Positions 53,802 to 62,422 of a stretch of DNA of 64,000 nt are shown here, in pieces. The translations under genes and the position numbers were made by a program. The stretch comes from Collinsella sp. AM33-4BH (GTDB lineage Bacteria; Actinomycetota; Coriobacteriia; Coriobacteriales; Coriobacteriaceae). Below the pieces are notes generated by a model that had not been told where the DNA came from, searched no databases, and worked only from the letters and a program-made list of their open reading frames with translations. The first letter of the stretch is position 1. Each line of letters begins with the position of its first letter. The stretch covers positions 1 to 64,000 of the forward strand of contig NZ_QSIN01000003.1 of assembly GCF_003469205.1 (NCBI RefSeq), given 5' to 3'.

Positions 53802-54520
53802 TCATCACCTTCTTTGGCACTCGACTCAGTGGTGGTCGCGGCAGCCATGTCAGCGTCAACCGCTGTGGAAACGTCCTCCCCCTTAGTCCTAGCGACCGCC
53901 GGCGCCGGACCAACCTGGATATCCCCGCGCGCCCAATCGCCATCGAGCGCACGTGCCGCCCAGTGATAGATGGGGATCGTAAAGAAAATCAGCGCGGCAA
54001 AGGGGCCGGCGCCAAACAGGAACATCAGCAAAAAGAACAGCAGCCAGCACACGGCCCAGTACGGGAACGACTGGAACGGACCCTTCACCGGAGTCACGCT
54101 GGTCGCACCGGCACCCGTCACCTGAGCCGTCGCCGCATTAGCTGCCTGCGCGCTCCAGCTTGCCGCTTGCGCCGCCTTGGCGGCGGCATCACTCGCCTGC
54201 GTTGCCGCCTCGGTAGCACGTGCCGCCGCCTCATGGGTACGGGCGCGCTCCGCCGCCTCGGCCTCGCGCTGACGGGCGCGGTCCTCGTTCTCAAACTCGA
54301 TATCGTCCTCGATCTCATCGCTCGGATTGAGGAGCTCGTCCAAACTCACGCCATAGAGTTTTGCGAGCGAGATCAGGTTCTCGGTATCGGGCGAACTCTC
54401 CGCACGCTCCCATTTACTGACCGCCTGGCGCGACAGCCCCAGCTTTCGCGCCAGCCCTTCTTGGCTAAAACCCTTGCTGCGACGAAGGTCGGCGAGCCGC
54501 TGCGCAGTTTCTACATTCAT
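53798..54520 (-). CDS. XRE-family regulator with C-terminal membrane segments
   Basis: The 240-residue protein starts with a helix-turn-helix (LADLRRSKGFSQEGLARKLG, SRQAVSKWERAESSPDTENL; residues 6-55). An Ala/Glu-rich, probably coiled region of about 70 residues follows, and then two hydrophobic segments (PYWAVCWLLFFLLMFLFG, AALIFFTIPIYHW). It may tie a membrane signal to transcription. ATG at 54520 has AGGAGG upstream; the longer frame is not supported. Its downstream partner is the DUF4097 gene. Confidence 0.88.
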   Translation of the reverse strand: MNVETAQRLADLRRSKGFSQEGLARKLGLSRQAVSKWERAESSPDTENLISLAKLYGVSLDELLNPSDEIEDDIEFENEDRARQREAEAAERARTHEAAARATEAATQASDAAAKAAQAASWSAQAANAATAQVTGAGATSVTPVKGPFQSFPYWAVCWLLFFLLMFLFGAGPFAALIFFTIPIYHWAARALDGDWARGDIQVGPAPAVARTKGEDVSTAVDADMAAATTTESSAKEGDE

Positions 54521-54787
54521 GGTTCCTCCTATGTGATGCCAGCCGTGCCGCCGGACCGTTTTTGTTCTTAAGGCGCCTTGCACAGTTAAAAATCTATCCG
54601 CCACCGCCAAAAGCATGCCACCTATTCTAGTGAGATTTTTGACAACCGGCGGTTGCGGGCACATATGAGCTGCGGAAATGTGTCCAAACAAAGCAATGAC
54701 CCGCAGCTCGGTTGTCCCCGTTGCGGCGTTAACGGTAGTATGGTCGTACTGTTTATTCCGCACCGCCAACGGAGGGAGTCCCGCGCC

Positions 54788-55660
54788 GTGAACCGCGATT
54801 TCGCCTCATCGCTCATCCAGCTCAACAATACGTTCTATCGCGAGCACTCCGCCTCCTTTTCCGATACACGCCAGGCCCCTTGGCCCGGCTGGGTGCGCAC
54901 CATGGACATCGCGCTCGACCAGCTCGATGTGGCCACCATCGAGCATCCCGTCCGTGTCTTCGACCTTGCCTGCGGCAACATGCGATTCGAGAACTTTGCC
55001 GCCGGCGGCACGCTGGCTGCCAAAGGCGTAGACGGCGCAAGCCCCTCGGCAGACGCCAGCTGCCCCTTCGAGTTCTATGGCGTCGACTCATGCCAGGACC
55101 TGGCCATCGATGCGCGCGGCCACGCCCTGCGCATCCCCAACCTGCACTTCCAGGAGCTCGATGTGCTCGATGCCCTCATGAAGCTCAACCCCGCCGAGAC
55201 ACCCGACGTGCTTTTCGACGCCCCGCTCGCCGACATCTCGGTCTGCTTTGGCTTTATGCACCACGTGCCGTCGTGCGAGTACCGCGTACGCGTGCTCGAC
55301 GCCTTGGTGCGTCAGACGCGCCCGGGTGGCATCATCGCCATCAGCTTTTGGGAGTTTATGAACGACGAGCGCATGGCGCGCAAGGCCGTTCGCGCCGAGG
55401 CCCGTGCCGAGCTCACCCCGCCGTTTGAGGGTTACGATTCCGCGCAGTTTGAAGCCGGCGACCACCTCATCGGCTGGCAAAACGACCGCCACGCCTACCG
55501 CTATTGCCATCACTTTGACGATCAGCAGATCACCGACCTGGTGCGCGGCGTGCGTACGTTCTACAAGAGCGGCGAGGTCCCCGTGCGCGAGCTCGAGCGC
55601 TTCCATGCCGACGGTCGCAGCGGCGAGCTCAACCGTTACGTGATTCTCAAGCGTCTATAG
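54788..55660 (+). CDS. Class I SAM methyltransferase (Trm9-like)
   Basis: The 290-residue protein has a SAM-binding Rossmann core (VRVFDLACGNMRFENF), SVCFGFMHHVPSCEYRV, then RQTRPGGIIAISFWE. The pattern MHHVPSxxxR...RPGG...SFWEFM recalls the tRNA wobble methyltransferases Trm9/ALKBH8, which methylate the carboxymethyl-uridine made by Elp3. That link is inference from sequence style and from elp3 lying about 2 kb away. A GTG at 54788 has GGAGGG upstream and is preferred over the in-frame upstream extension. Confidence 0.72.
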   Translation: MNRDFASSLIQLNNTFYREHSASFSDTRQAPWPGWVRTMDIALDQLDVATIEHPVRVFDLACGNMRFENFAAGGTLAAKGVDGASPSADASCPFEFYGVDSCQDLAIDARGHALRIPNLHFQELDVLDALMKLNPAETPDVLFDAPLADISVCFGFMHHVPSCEYRVRVLDALVRQTRPGGIIAISFWEFMNDERMARKAVRAEARAELTPPFEGYDSAQFEAGDHLIGWQNDRHAYRYCHHFDDQQITDLVRGVRTFYKSGEVPVRELERFHADGRSGELNRYVILKRL

Positions 55661-55773
55661 GCGTCAGCGACTCGTCGCTGAGCCGCACCGCATCTTTTGG
55701 GCAAATCGCCCCCCTTCTAACCCATCACCGGAACGTGCAGCCATGCGTTCCATACTTATGACCAAGGAGCCTC

Positions 55774-56655
55774 ATGGGAGCCGTCCACGTTCGCACGCCT
55801 AAGAACTTTGTACTCGAGGAGCGCCTGGAGCGCTACGCCGATGCGATTGAGACGAACCCCGAGGCCTATGCCGGAGATTGGCGCGAGGCCTGTGCGCCCG
55901 CAGGCAGCAAGCCTTTCGAACACCTTCATCTGGATCTTGGTTGTGGCAAGGGAACGTACCTTGTAGAGCGCGCGGCCCACGAGCCAAACACCCTCTTTAT
56001 CGGCATGGACCAGGAACCCATCTGCATTGCCTATGCCGCACAGAAAATCTGCGAGCAGGAGCTGTCCAACGCACTCGTCCTGCCCCGAGGCGCCGCATCG
56101 CTGCCGCAGCTGTTTGCCGCAGGCGAGCTCGATGCCATCTCCATCAACTTTCCCACGCCGCAGCCCAAGGCCAAGTACGCCAAAAAACGACTCGTCCATG
56201 TCGACCATCTGATACTCTATCGCCCGCTTTTTGCAGCCGGCGCCACCGTCACGCTGCGCACCGACAGTAAACCATTGCGCGACTACGCCCTGGGGCAGTT
56301 TGCCGCGGCCGGCTACGACACACGTTGGGTAAGTGACGATGTCCGCCGCGACCATCCCGAGCATCCCGAGACCGAATATGAGTGCCGTACGCGCGATATG
56401 GGCGCCGTCGTCTACGGCATTTGCGCCACACCCGGCGCACAGCCCAGTGACGATGAGCTCACGGCGGGGCGCATGCAGGAGCAAAGTCTTGCCTGTTACC
56501 TGCCCGATAACCTCGATGGGCTCATCTATGTACCTCTGGGCATGGAAGAGGCAGTCGAGAACTTTAAAAACCGCGCCCGTAAAGGCAAAAAGCGCCTGCC
56601 GCAAGAATCCCAGGGGCCTCTGATGGTCGCGGCGTCGGTAAACAAGCGCAAGTAG
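55774..56655 (+). CDS. trmB: TrmB-family tRNA (guanine-N7) methyltransferase
   Basis: The 293-residue protein has the SAM motif HLDLGCGKGTYLVE, FIGMDQEPICIAYAA and the TrmB-type motif SINFPTPQPKAKYAKKRL. TrmB normally has FPDPWPKKRH, so the Pro-Asp-Pro-Trp core is changed here. The function is likely m7G46 formation or a related reaction, with altered substrate contacts. The ATG follows AAGGAG. About 110 bases separate it from the upstream methyltransferase. Confidence 0.78.
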   Translation: MGAVHVRTPKNFVLEERLERYADAIETNPEAYAGDWREACAPAGSKPFEHLHLDLGCGKGTYLVERAAHEPNTLFIGMDQEPICIAYAAQKICEQELSNALVLPRGAASLPQLFAAGELDAISINFPTPQPKAKYAKKRLVHVDHLILYRPLFAAGATVTLRTDSKPLRDYALGQFAAAGYDTRWVSDDVRRDHPEHPETEYECRTRDMGAVVYGICATPGAQPSDDELTAGRMQEQSLACYLPDNLDGLIYVPLGMEEAVENFKNRARKGKKRLPQESQGPLMVAASVNKRK

Positions 56656-56678
56656 GCGCCGGCGAACGACCCTCAAAC

Positions 56679-56801
56679 CTAAGTGAGTAGACTTTTTAGC
56701 AATAGCCAAGCACAACCCGCATAGGAGAAAATAAAACCGCAGGTAGAGCCCTTGCGAAAAAGCCATATGCTCGCACTATTGCAAAAAGTCTACTCACTTA
56801 G
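56679..56801. repeat. MITE-like 123-bp inverted-repeat element
   Basis: The terminal arms, CTAAGTGAGTAGACTTTTT... at 56679-56705 and its complement at 56776-56801, match over 26 bases apart from a one-base insertion. A 70-base non-coding centre lies between them. Clear target-site duplications were not found. Confidence 0.85.
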
Positions 56802-56922
56802 CTAGCGCCTGCACCAAACGGCTGAGCAGAACGCCCATTTCCTGCATTTTCTCGCGCGCTGGCATCCCGCGCCGCCGCTACGCCATAATGGATGGCGGAC
56901 AAACGCGAGAGAAGGCAACCAC

Positions 56923-59604
56923 ATGGCACAGACCACGACAGATACCGCCGCCAGCACCGTCTCCGGCGCCGGCGCTGCCAGCTCATTCTCGGGCGGCACG
57001 GGAACCGAGGCAGAGTTCGGCTCGCTCGGCGCGCTCTCCCCCACTTGGTGGGAGCCCGAGGATGGCAGCGAGCCCGAACCGTGGCTCACGCCCGATCAGG
57101 CCTTCGAGCGCTTCTTTGAATGGACGCGCGACCGCGGTATCGAGCTGTGGGATCACCAAGAAGAGGCCCTCATGGACCTGGCCGCCGGCGATCACGTCAT
57201 TTTGGGCACACCGACCGGATCGGGCAAATCACTCGTCGCGCTGGGCATGCTCTTTATGGGCATGGCGCAGGGCAAGCGCTGCTATTACACGGCCCCCATC
57301 AAGGCCTTGGTCAGCGAAAAGTTCTTCGACCTGGTACAGGTGCTCGGCCGCGATAACGTCGGTATGATCACCGGCGACACGCATATCAATACCAAAGCGC
57401 CCGTCATCTGCTGCACGGCAGAGATCCTTGCCAACGATGCACTGCGTAAGGGCGAGGACGCCGACGTGGGCTGCGTGGCCATGGACGAGTTCCACTACTT
57501 TGCCGACCCCGATCGCGGCTGGGCCTGGCAGGTGCCGCTGCTCACCCTGCCCCACACGCAATTCATGCTCATGAGCGCCACGCTCGGCGATGTCACCGCG
57601 ATCGCCGCCTCACTCGAGGAGCACACCGGCGCCGCGTGCGATCTGGTCGTCGATGCCCCACGCCCCGTGCCGCTGAGCTACGACTACGTGACGACCTCGC
57701 TCGAGGGCACCGTCGAGCTCGCAATGCGCCGCGGCGAGGCCCCGCTCTACATCGTGCACTTTAGCCAGGACGCCGCACTTGCGACGGCGCAATCCCTCGC
57801 CAACTTTGGTATTGCCAGCAAGGAGCAGCGCGAGGCCATCAAGGAGGCAGCCAAGGGCACGAGCTTCTCGACGGCCTTTGGCAAGATTCTTAAGCGCTTG
57901 CTCGGATGCGGCGTCGGCGTGCACCATGCCGGTATGTTGCCGCGCTATCGCCTGCTGGTCGAGCGCCTGGCGCAGCAGGGCTTGCTGCCCGTCATCTGCG
58001 GCACCGACACGCTCGGCGTCGGCATCAACGTACCCATCCACACCGTGGTGCTCACCGCGCTCACCAAGTTCGACGGCTACAAGATGCGTCGCCTGCGCGC
58101 CCGCGAGTTCCACCAGATTGCCGGTCGCGCCGGCCGCTCGGGCTTCGATACCGAGGGCATGGTAATTGCCGAGGCGCCTGAGCACGAGATCGAAAACGCC
58201 AAGCTCATGGCCAAGGCGGGCGACGACCCCAAGAAGCTCCGCAAGATTAAAAAGAAGAAGGCCCCCGAGGGCTTTGTCACCTGGAACAAGCAGACCTTTG
58301 AGCGCCTGATCGAGACGCAGCCCGAAACGCTCAAGCCGCGCCTTCGCATCACACACTCAATGGTGATTAGTGTGGTCGAGCAGGGCGGCGACGCCCGCGC
58401 CCGCGTGCACGACCTTATCGAGACAAGCCTGCAAACGCCCGAGGAAAAGGCGAAGCTCGAGGTTCGTGCCGACGAGATCTTCGCCACGCTCATCGACTCC
58501 GGCGTCGTCGTGCGCACCGAGGTGCCGCCCGCACCCGACGCTCCGGCTGACGCCGCGCCGGACATCGACTACGCACTGACGGTCGACTTGCCCGAGGACT
58601 TTGCGCTCGACCAGCCGCTCTCGCCCTTTTTGCTTGCCGCGCTGGAGCTGCTCGATCCCGAGAGCGAGACCTATACCATGGATCTGATCTCGATGGTCGA
58701 GGCCACGCTCGAGGACCCCAAACAGGTGCTGCGCGCACAGGAGCGTGCCGCGCGCGATCGCGCTATGGCCGAGATGAAGGCCGACGGCATCGAGTATGAG
58801 GAGCGCCTGGAGCGTATTCAGGACGTCACGTACGAAAAGCCGCTTGAGGACCTGCTCGACGCCGCCTTTGACAAGTACTGCCAGGAAGTACCCTGGGCAA
58901 ACGACTACCAACTCTCTCCCAAGAGCGTTCTGCGCGATATGCTGGAGAGCGCGAGCGATTTTAAGGGCTACATTCAAAAGCTCGGCATCGCCCGCTCCGA
59001 GGGCATTTTGCTGCGCTACCTGGCAGAGGCTTACCGTTCGCTCGACCGCACCGTACCCATCGAGAAGCGCGACGAGCGCCTGCGCGACATTATCTCGTGG
59101 CTGGGCTTTGTGGTGCGCTCGGTCGACTCGAGCTTGGTAGACGAGTGGGAGAACGCTGGCAACCCGGCAGCCCTCGACGCCACGCCGCCGCAGGGCATCG
59201 ACGAGGTCGTGGCGGACCGTCGCGGCTGCACGCTGTTGGTGCGCAACGCGCTCTTCCGCCGCGTGACTCTTGCCGCCCGCGAGCATGTGCGCGACCTGGG
59301 CGAACTCGACGACGACTGGGGCATGAGCGAGATCCGCTGGCAAAAAGCACTCGACGCTTACCACGAGCAGCACGAGGAGATTCTCACCGACGGCGACGCG
59401 CGCTCCTCTGCTATGTTCTCGATCGACGAGTCCGACGAGAAGGCGCTCCACGTGTGGCACGTGCACCAGATTTTTGCCGACGAGGACGGCGACCACGACT
59501 TTGGCATCATGGGCGATGTCGATCTGGACGCCACGCAAGACGGTGGCGAGGTCATCTTCAAGAACTACCGCGTCGGTTTTATCGAGGATTTGCTCGAGGA
59601 TTAG
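56923..59604 (+). CDS. Ski2/HelY-like DEAD-box helicase with DUF3516
   Basis: The 893-residue helicase has Walker A GTPTGSGKS (residues 95-103), a DEFH box (188-191), a signature QIAGRAGRSG (motif VI) and a large C-terminal region of the DUF3516 type from about residue 430. Ski2/Mtr4-type proteins unwind RNA for decay. Actinobacterial DUF3516 members are unstudied as far as I know. GAAGG precedes the ATG. It is monocistronic with a strong terminator. Confidence 0.9.
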   Translation: MAQTTTDTAASTVSGAGAASSFSGGTGTEAEFGSLGALSPTWWEPEDGSEPEPWLTPDQAFERFFEWTRDRGIELWDHQEEALMDLAAGDHVILGTPTGSGKSLVALGMLFMGMAQGKRCYYTAPIKALVSEKFFDLVQVLGRDNVGMITGDTHINTKAPVICCTAEILANDALRKGEDADVGCVAMDEFHYFADPDRGWAWQVPLLTLPHTQFMLMSATLGDVTAIAASLEEHTGAACDLVVDAPRPVPLSYDYVTTSLEGTVELAMRRGEAPLYIVHFSQDAALATAQSLANFGIASKEQREAIKEAAKGTSFSTAFGKILKRLLGCGVGVHHAGMLPRYRLLVERLAQQGLLPVICGTDTLGVGINVPIHTVVLTALTKFDGYKMRRLRAREFHQIAGRAGRSGFDTEGMVIAEAPEHEIENAKLMAKAGDDPKKLRKIKKKKAPEGFVTWNKQTFERLIETQPETLKPRLRITHSMVISVVEQGGDARARVHDLIETSLQTPEEKAKLEVRADEIFATLIDSGVVVRTEVPPAPDAPADAAPDIDYALTVDLPEDFALDQPLSPFLLAALELLDPESETYTMDLISMVEATLEDPKQVLRAQERAARDRAMAEMKADGIEYEERLERIQDVTYEKPLEDLLDAAFDKYCQEVPWANDYQLSPKSVLRDMLESASDFKGYIQKLGIARSEGILLRYLAEAYRSLDRTVPIEKRDERLRDIISWLGFVVRSVDSSLVDEWENAGNPAALDATPPQGIDEVVADRRGCTLLVRNALFRRVTLAAREHVRDLGELDDDWGMSEIRWQKALDAYHEQHEEILTDGDARSSAMFSIDESDEKALHVWHVHQIFADEDGDHDFGIMGDVDLDATQDGGEVIFKNYRVGFIEDLLED

Positions 59605-59625
59605 CCAAGCATATTGGGACGAAAC

Positions 59626-59666
59626 GAAGCGGGGCTGTTGGCAACATCGCCAGCAGCCCCGCTTTT
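59626..59666 (+). terminator. Terminator of the DUF3516 helicase gene
   Basis: AGCGGGGCTGTTGGC and GCCAGCAGCCCCGCT form a near-perfect stem (one G-U pair) followed by five T. It lies 22 bases after the stop codon. Confidence 0.92.
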
Positions 59667-59683
59667 TCACTATCCGCTATGCC

Positions 59684-61441
59684 TTACTCGGCATCCTCGA
59701 CCTCATACGAATCCGCCTCGGCTGGCTCCTCGTTTGTCTCTGGCGCAGCCTCGCGCGCCTCGTCAAACGCTGCCTTCATGGTCTTGTTGCCCCATGTGAG
59801 CTTGCGAATGGTAAGCTCATCGGCCTTGTTGTGGGCCAAGCGTAGGTTCTCGGTGCTGCGGCGCAAGTCGTCCTTGGTCTTCTCGAGCTGCTTAATGGCG
59901 GCATCGATCTCCTTGATTGCCGACTCGAATTGCTTGCTCGCCAGGTTGTAGTTGCGCGAGAAGCCATCCTTGAACTTCTCCATCTTGGCTTCGAAGTTCG
60001 TGACATCGATATTCTGCTGTTTGTACTCCGCCAGTTCCTGCTTATAGCGAAGCGAACCCATAGCGGCGTTGCGAAGGAGCGTAATCATGGGGATGAAGAA
60101 CTGCGGGCGGATCACGTACATCTTCTCATAGCGGTAACTCACGTCGACGATACCCGCGTTATAGAGGTCACTCTCGGGCTCCAGCAGGGTGCAGAGCACC
60201 GCATACTCGCAGCCTTTCTGGCGGCGATCGTGATCGAGTTTCTTAATGAAATCCTCGTTCTTGTGTTTGGTCGCGGTCTCGTCGTTCTCGTTTTTCATCT
60301 CGAACATGATCGAAATGATCTCGTTGCCGCTCGCGTCGCACTCGCGGAAGATAAAGTCGCCCTTGGTGCCCTCGGACGCATCGTTATCTTTCTCGAAGTA
60401 CGCGTTGGGAAACGCCGTCATGCGCAGACGATTAAACTCGGTCTCGCAGTGCTGCTCGAGCGACTCGCCCACCATCTTGGTGGACAGGCGGACCTTCATG
60501 TCCTTAAGGCGCTCAATCTCTTCATCCTTGTAGCGAATCAGTTCCTCGTTCGCGCGCTTGGTCTGCGCAAGTTCGAGCTCGTGTGCCGCCTTGGCCTGCT
60601 CCTCGCGTGAATCGCGCACCGCCAGCTCACTCGTGAGCTTGGCGCGGGCCTCGTCACGCTCACGCTCCGCCGCGGCGACCGCCTCCGATAGGTTCATCTT
60701 GGCCGTCAGTTCCTGTTCGCGCAGCTGAGCACGCAGACCCTCGGCCTCCTGCTCGGACTGAGCCTTTGCGACGGAAAACTTCTCCTGAACCTTCGCGCGA
60801 TAGTCAGCAAGCGTACGTTCGGCCTCGCTGCGAGCGGCCTCGAGCTCACGCTGCGATTCGGCCGCAGCAGCAGCAAGCGCCATCTCCTGGGCCTTGTCCG
60901 CCGCGGCGAGCCTGGCTTGCAGCTCGGCAATCTGGGCATCACGTGCGGACAGGTCGTTTTGAGCAGCATTGCGTGCCGCTGCCTCGGCAAGCTTGGCTTC
61001 ATCATCTTTGCGCCCCAACTGCGCACGCAGGTTGTCGATCTCGCGCTGCAGTTCGGCATTCTCCTTTTGAGCATCGGCGCGGGCCTCAACCGCCGCGCGC
61101 TGGCTTGCACTCTCGCGCTCTGCAGTAGCGCCTTCGAGCTTGGCGCGCAGCTCGGCAAGCTCGGCATCGCGCTTGGCGACTTCTTGCGCCAGCTGTTGAG
61201 CCGCAGCGTTCTTCTGCTCTACGAGCTCAGCGTCGCGCTGAGACTCTGCCTTTTGCAAGGCAGCCGTCGAACGCGAACGCTCAAGCTCCAGCGCCTGCTC
61301 GCCCTCGCGCTGGACCGCCTTCACACGCTCATCAAGATCGCGCGAGAACTCGGCATCGCGCACCTGTTTGACGATATCTGCATAGCCGGACGCATCGCCC
61401 TTAAACACTTCGCCGCAATGCGGGCACTTGATCTCGTTCAT
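59684..61441 (-). CDS. DUF2130 coiled-coil protein
   Basis: The 585-residue protein begins with a zinc-ribbon-like CPHCG (residues 5-9). A long, charged, Ala/Glu/Arg-rich coiled coil occupies residues 30-330. The C-terminal DUF2130 domain contains HCETEFNRLR, KGDFIFRE and a FEMKNEND motif. The E-x-K in FEMKN within this domain resembles PD-(D/E)xK nuclease cores, but activity is not shown. No signal peptide is seen. It ends with an acidic tail and is monocistronic. Confidence 0.85.
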   Translation of the reverse strand: MNEIKCPHCGEVFKGDASGYADIVKQVRDAEFSRDLDERVKAVQREGEQALELERSRSTAALQKAESQRDAELVEQKNAAAQQLAQEVAKRDAELAELRAKLEGATAERESASQRAAVEARADAQKENAELQREIDNLRAQLGRKDDEAKLAEAAARNAAQNDLSARDAQIAELQARLAAADKAQEMALAAAAAESQRELEAARSEAERTLADYRAKVQEKFSVAKAQSEQEAEGLRAQLREQELTAKMNLSEAVAAAERERDEARAKLTSELAVRDSREEQAKAAHELELAQTKRANEELIRYKDEEIERLKDMKVRLSTKMVGESLEQHCETEFNRLRMTAFPNAYFEKDNDASEGTKGDFIFRECDASGNEIISIMFEMKNENDETATKHKNEDFIKKLDHDRRQKGCEYAVLCTLLEPESDLYNAGIVDVSYRYEKMYVIRPQFFIPMITLLRNAAMGSLRYKQELAEYKQQNIDVTNFEAKMEKFKDGFSRNYNLASKQFESAIKEIDAAIKQLEKTKDDLRRSTENLRLAHNKADELTIRKLTWGNKTMKAAFDEAREAAPETNEEPAEADSYEVEDAE

Positions 61442-61497
61442 GGCAGCTCCTCGATGGACGCAAATTTCAACCGCCTACACTCTACCGCGCCGCACGG

Positions 61498-61533
61498 ACA
61501 AAAAAGACGCCGCCGCCATAATGGCAACGGCGC
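61498..61533 (-). terminator. Terminator of the PTS-deacetylase operon
   Basis: The minus strand reads GCCGTTGCC-ATTAT-GGCGGCGGC followed by GTCTTTTTT. It lies downstream of the ChbG-type gene and just before the DUF2130 start region. Confidence 0.7.
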
Positions 61534-61540
61534 CAGAACC

Positions 61541-61569
61541 ACCACAAAGGCGACTGTCCCCTTTGTGGT
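61541..61569. repeat. REP-like hairpin (CCACAAAGG arms)
   Basis: ACCACAAAGG pairs with CCTTTGTGGT around nine bases. The minus-strand loop side reads GGGGACAGTCG, sharing the GGGAC core with other repeats here. Confidence 0.75.
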
Positions 61570-61580
61570 GACTTGGGTCC

Positions 61581-62345
61581 TTACAGGTCGCGGTAGTCGA
61601 TCAGGCGAAGATCAGGTTGAGACTCAAGCCAAGTGCGAAGCTCGGGGTCGATCAGCGCATCGACTTCCTTGGTGCGGTCGGTCGTGAGCGAGCTGTTCTC
61701 CAGGATAAAACGATCGAGATAGCCCGGATGGCACACAAAGACGACCGTCTCGCCGTCCACCATCTCGCGAACCGTCTGCATGATTGCCTCTTTGGGCTCG
61801 TAGCCCGGCTCCATCGAGCGCATCACCATGCGCAGATCAGTATCTCCGCAATGCACCACAGCCGCGGGGTCGAAGCTCGCCTTTTGCTCCTTAAGGCCCA
61901 GCTCCTGAGCAACCGCCGAGATCGCTCGGTTAAGGTTTTTGCTCATGACGGCATGGGCCTCAAAGTAATCGGGCTCGCGGCCCACGATCTCGACAAAGCG
62001 GTCATGCTGCGCGCGGATCTCGATGCAGGCCTCGTCGAAGTCTATCAACTCCTCGCCGCGCTTAAAATGATCGCGGAAGGTACGGCTGCTATGGAACTCG
62101 CCGTTCTCGTTGAGCATGCTCGGAATGAGCGCCGGGTCGGCACACGGCTTGCCCAGGCACACGTTGGTGTGCTGACCCACCGCAATGCCGACATCCGCCA
62201 CGAGCGACCAGCCACGCTCGGCCTCGGGCATATTGGGCATAAGTCCCGCCGAGCGCACCAGGCCCTCATTGATACTGCGGGCAATCCCCAGGTTAACGGC
62301 ATACGAATAACCGATATCGTCGGCACGAATGAGCAATTGCTTCAT
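61581..62345 (-). CDS. ChbG/HpnK (YdjC-like) carbohydrate deacetylase
   Basis: The 254-residue protein has the metal-binding start LLIRADDIGYSYAVN, VGQHTNVCLG and EAHAVMSKNL, as in the ChbG/HpnK family. ChbG removes an acetyl group from chitobiose-type sugars. ATG at 62345 has GGGGGT upstream. It lies 77 bases downstream of the PTS gene on the same strand, and could act on the phosphorylated, imported sugar. Confidence 0.86.
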   Translation of the reverse strand: MKQLLIRADDIGYSYAVNLGIARSINEGLVRSAGLMPNMPEAERGWSLVADVGIAVGQHTNVCLGKPCADPALIPSMLNENGEFHSSRTFRDHFKRGEELIDFDEACIEIRAQHDRFVEIVGREPDYFEAHAVMSKNLNRAISAVAQELGLKEQKASFDPAAVVHCGDTDLRMVMRSMEPGYEPKEAIMQTVREMVDGETVVFVCHPGYLDRFILENSSLTTDRTKEVDALIDPELRTWLESQPDLRLIDYRDL

Positions 62346-62422
62346 ATTGACCCCCATCTACGGAAAGGGACACTTGAAGCGCAGCCAAGTGCCCCAGATA
62401 ATTGTCCTACCGAACGGATGCT

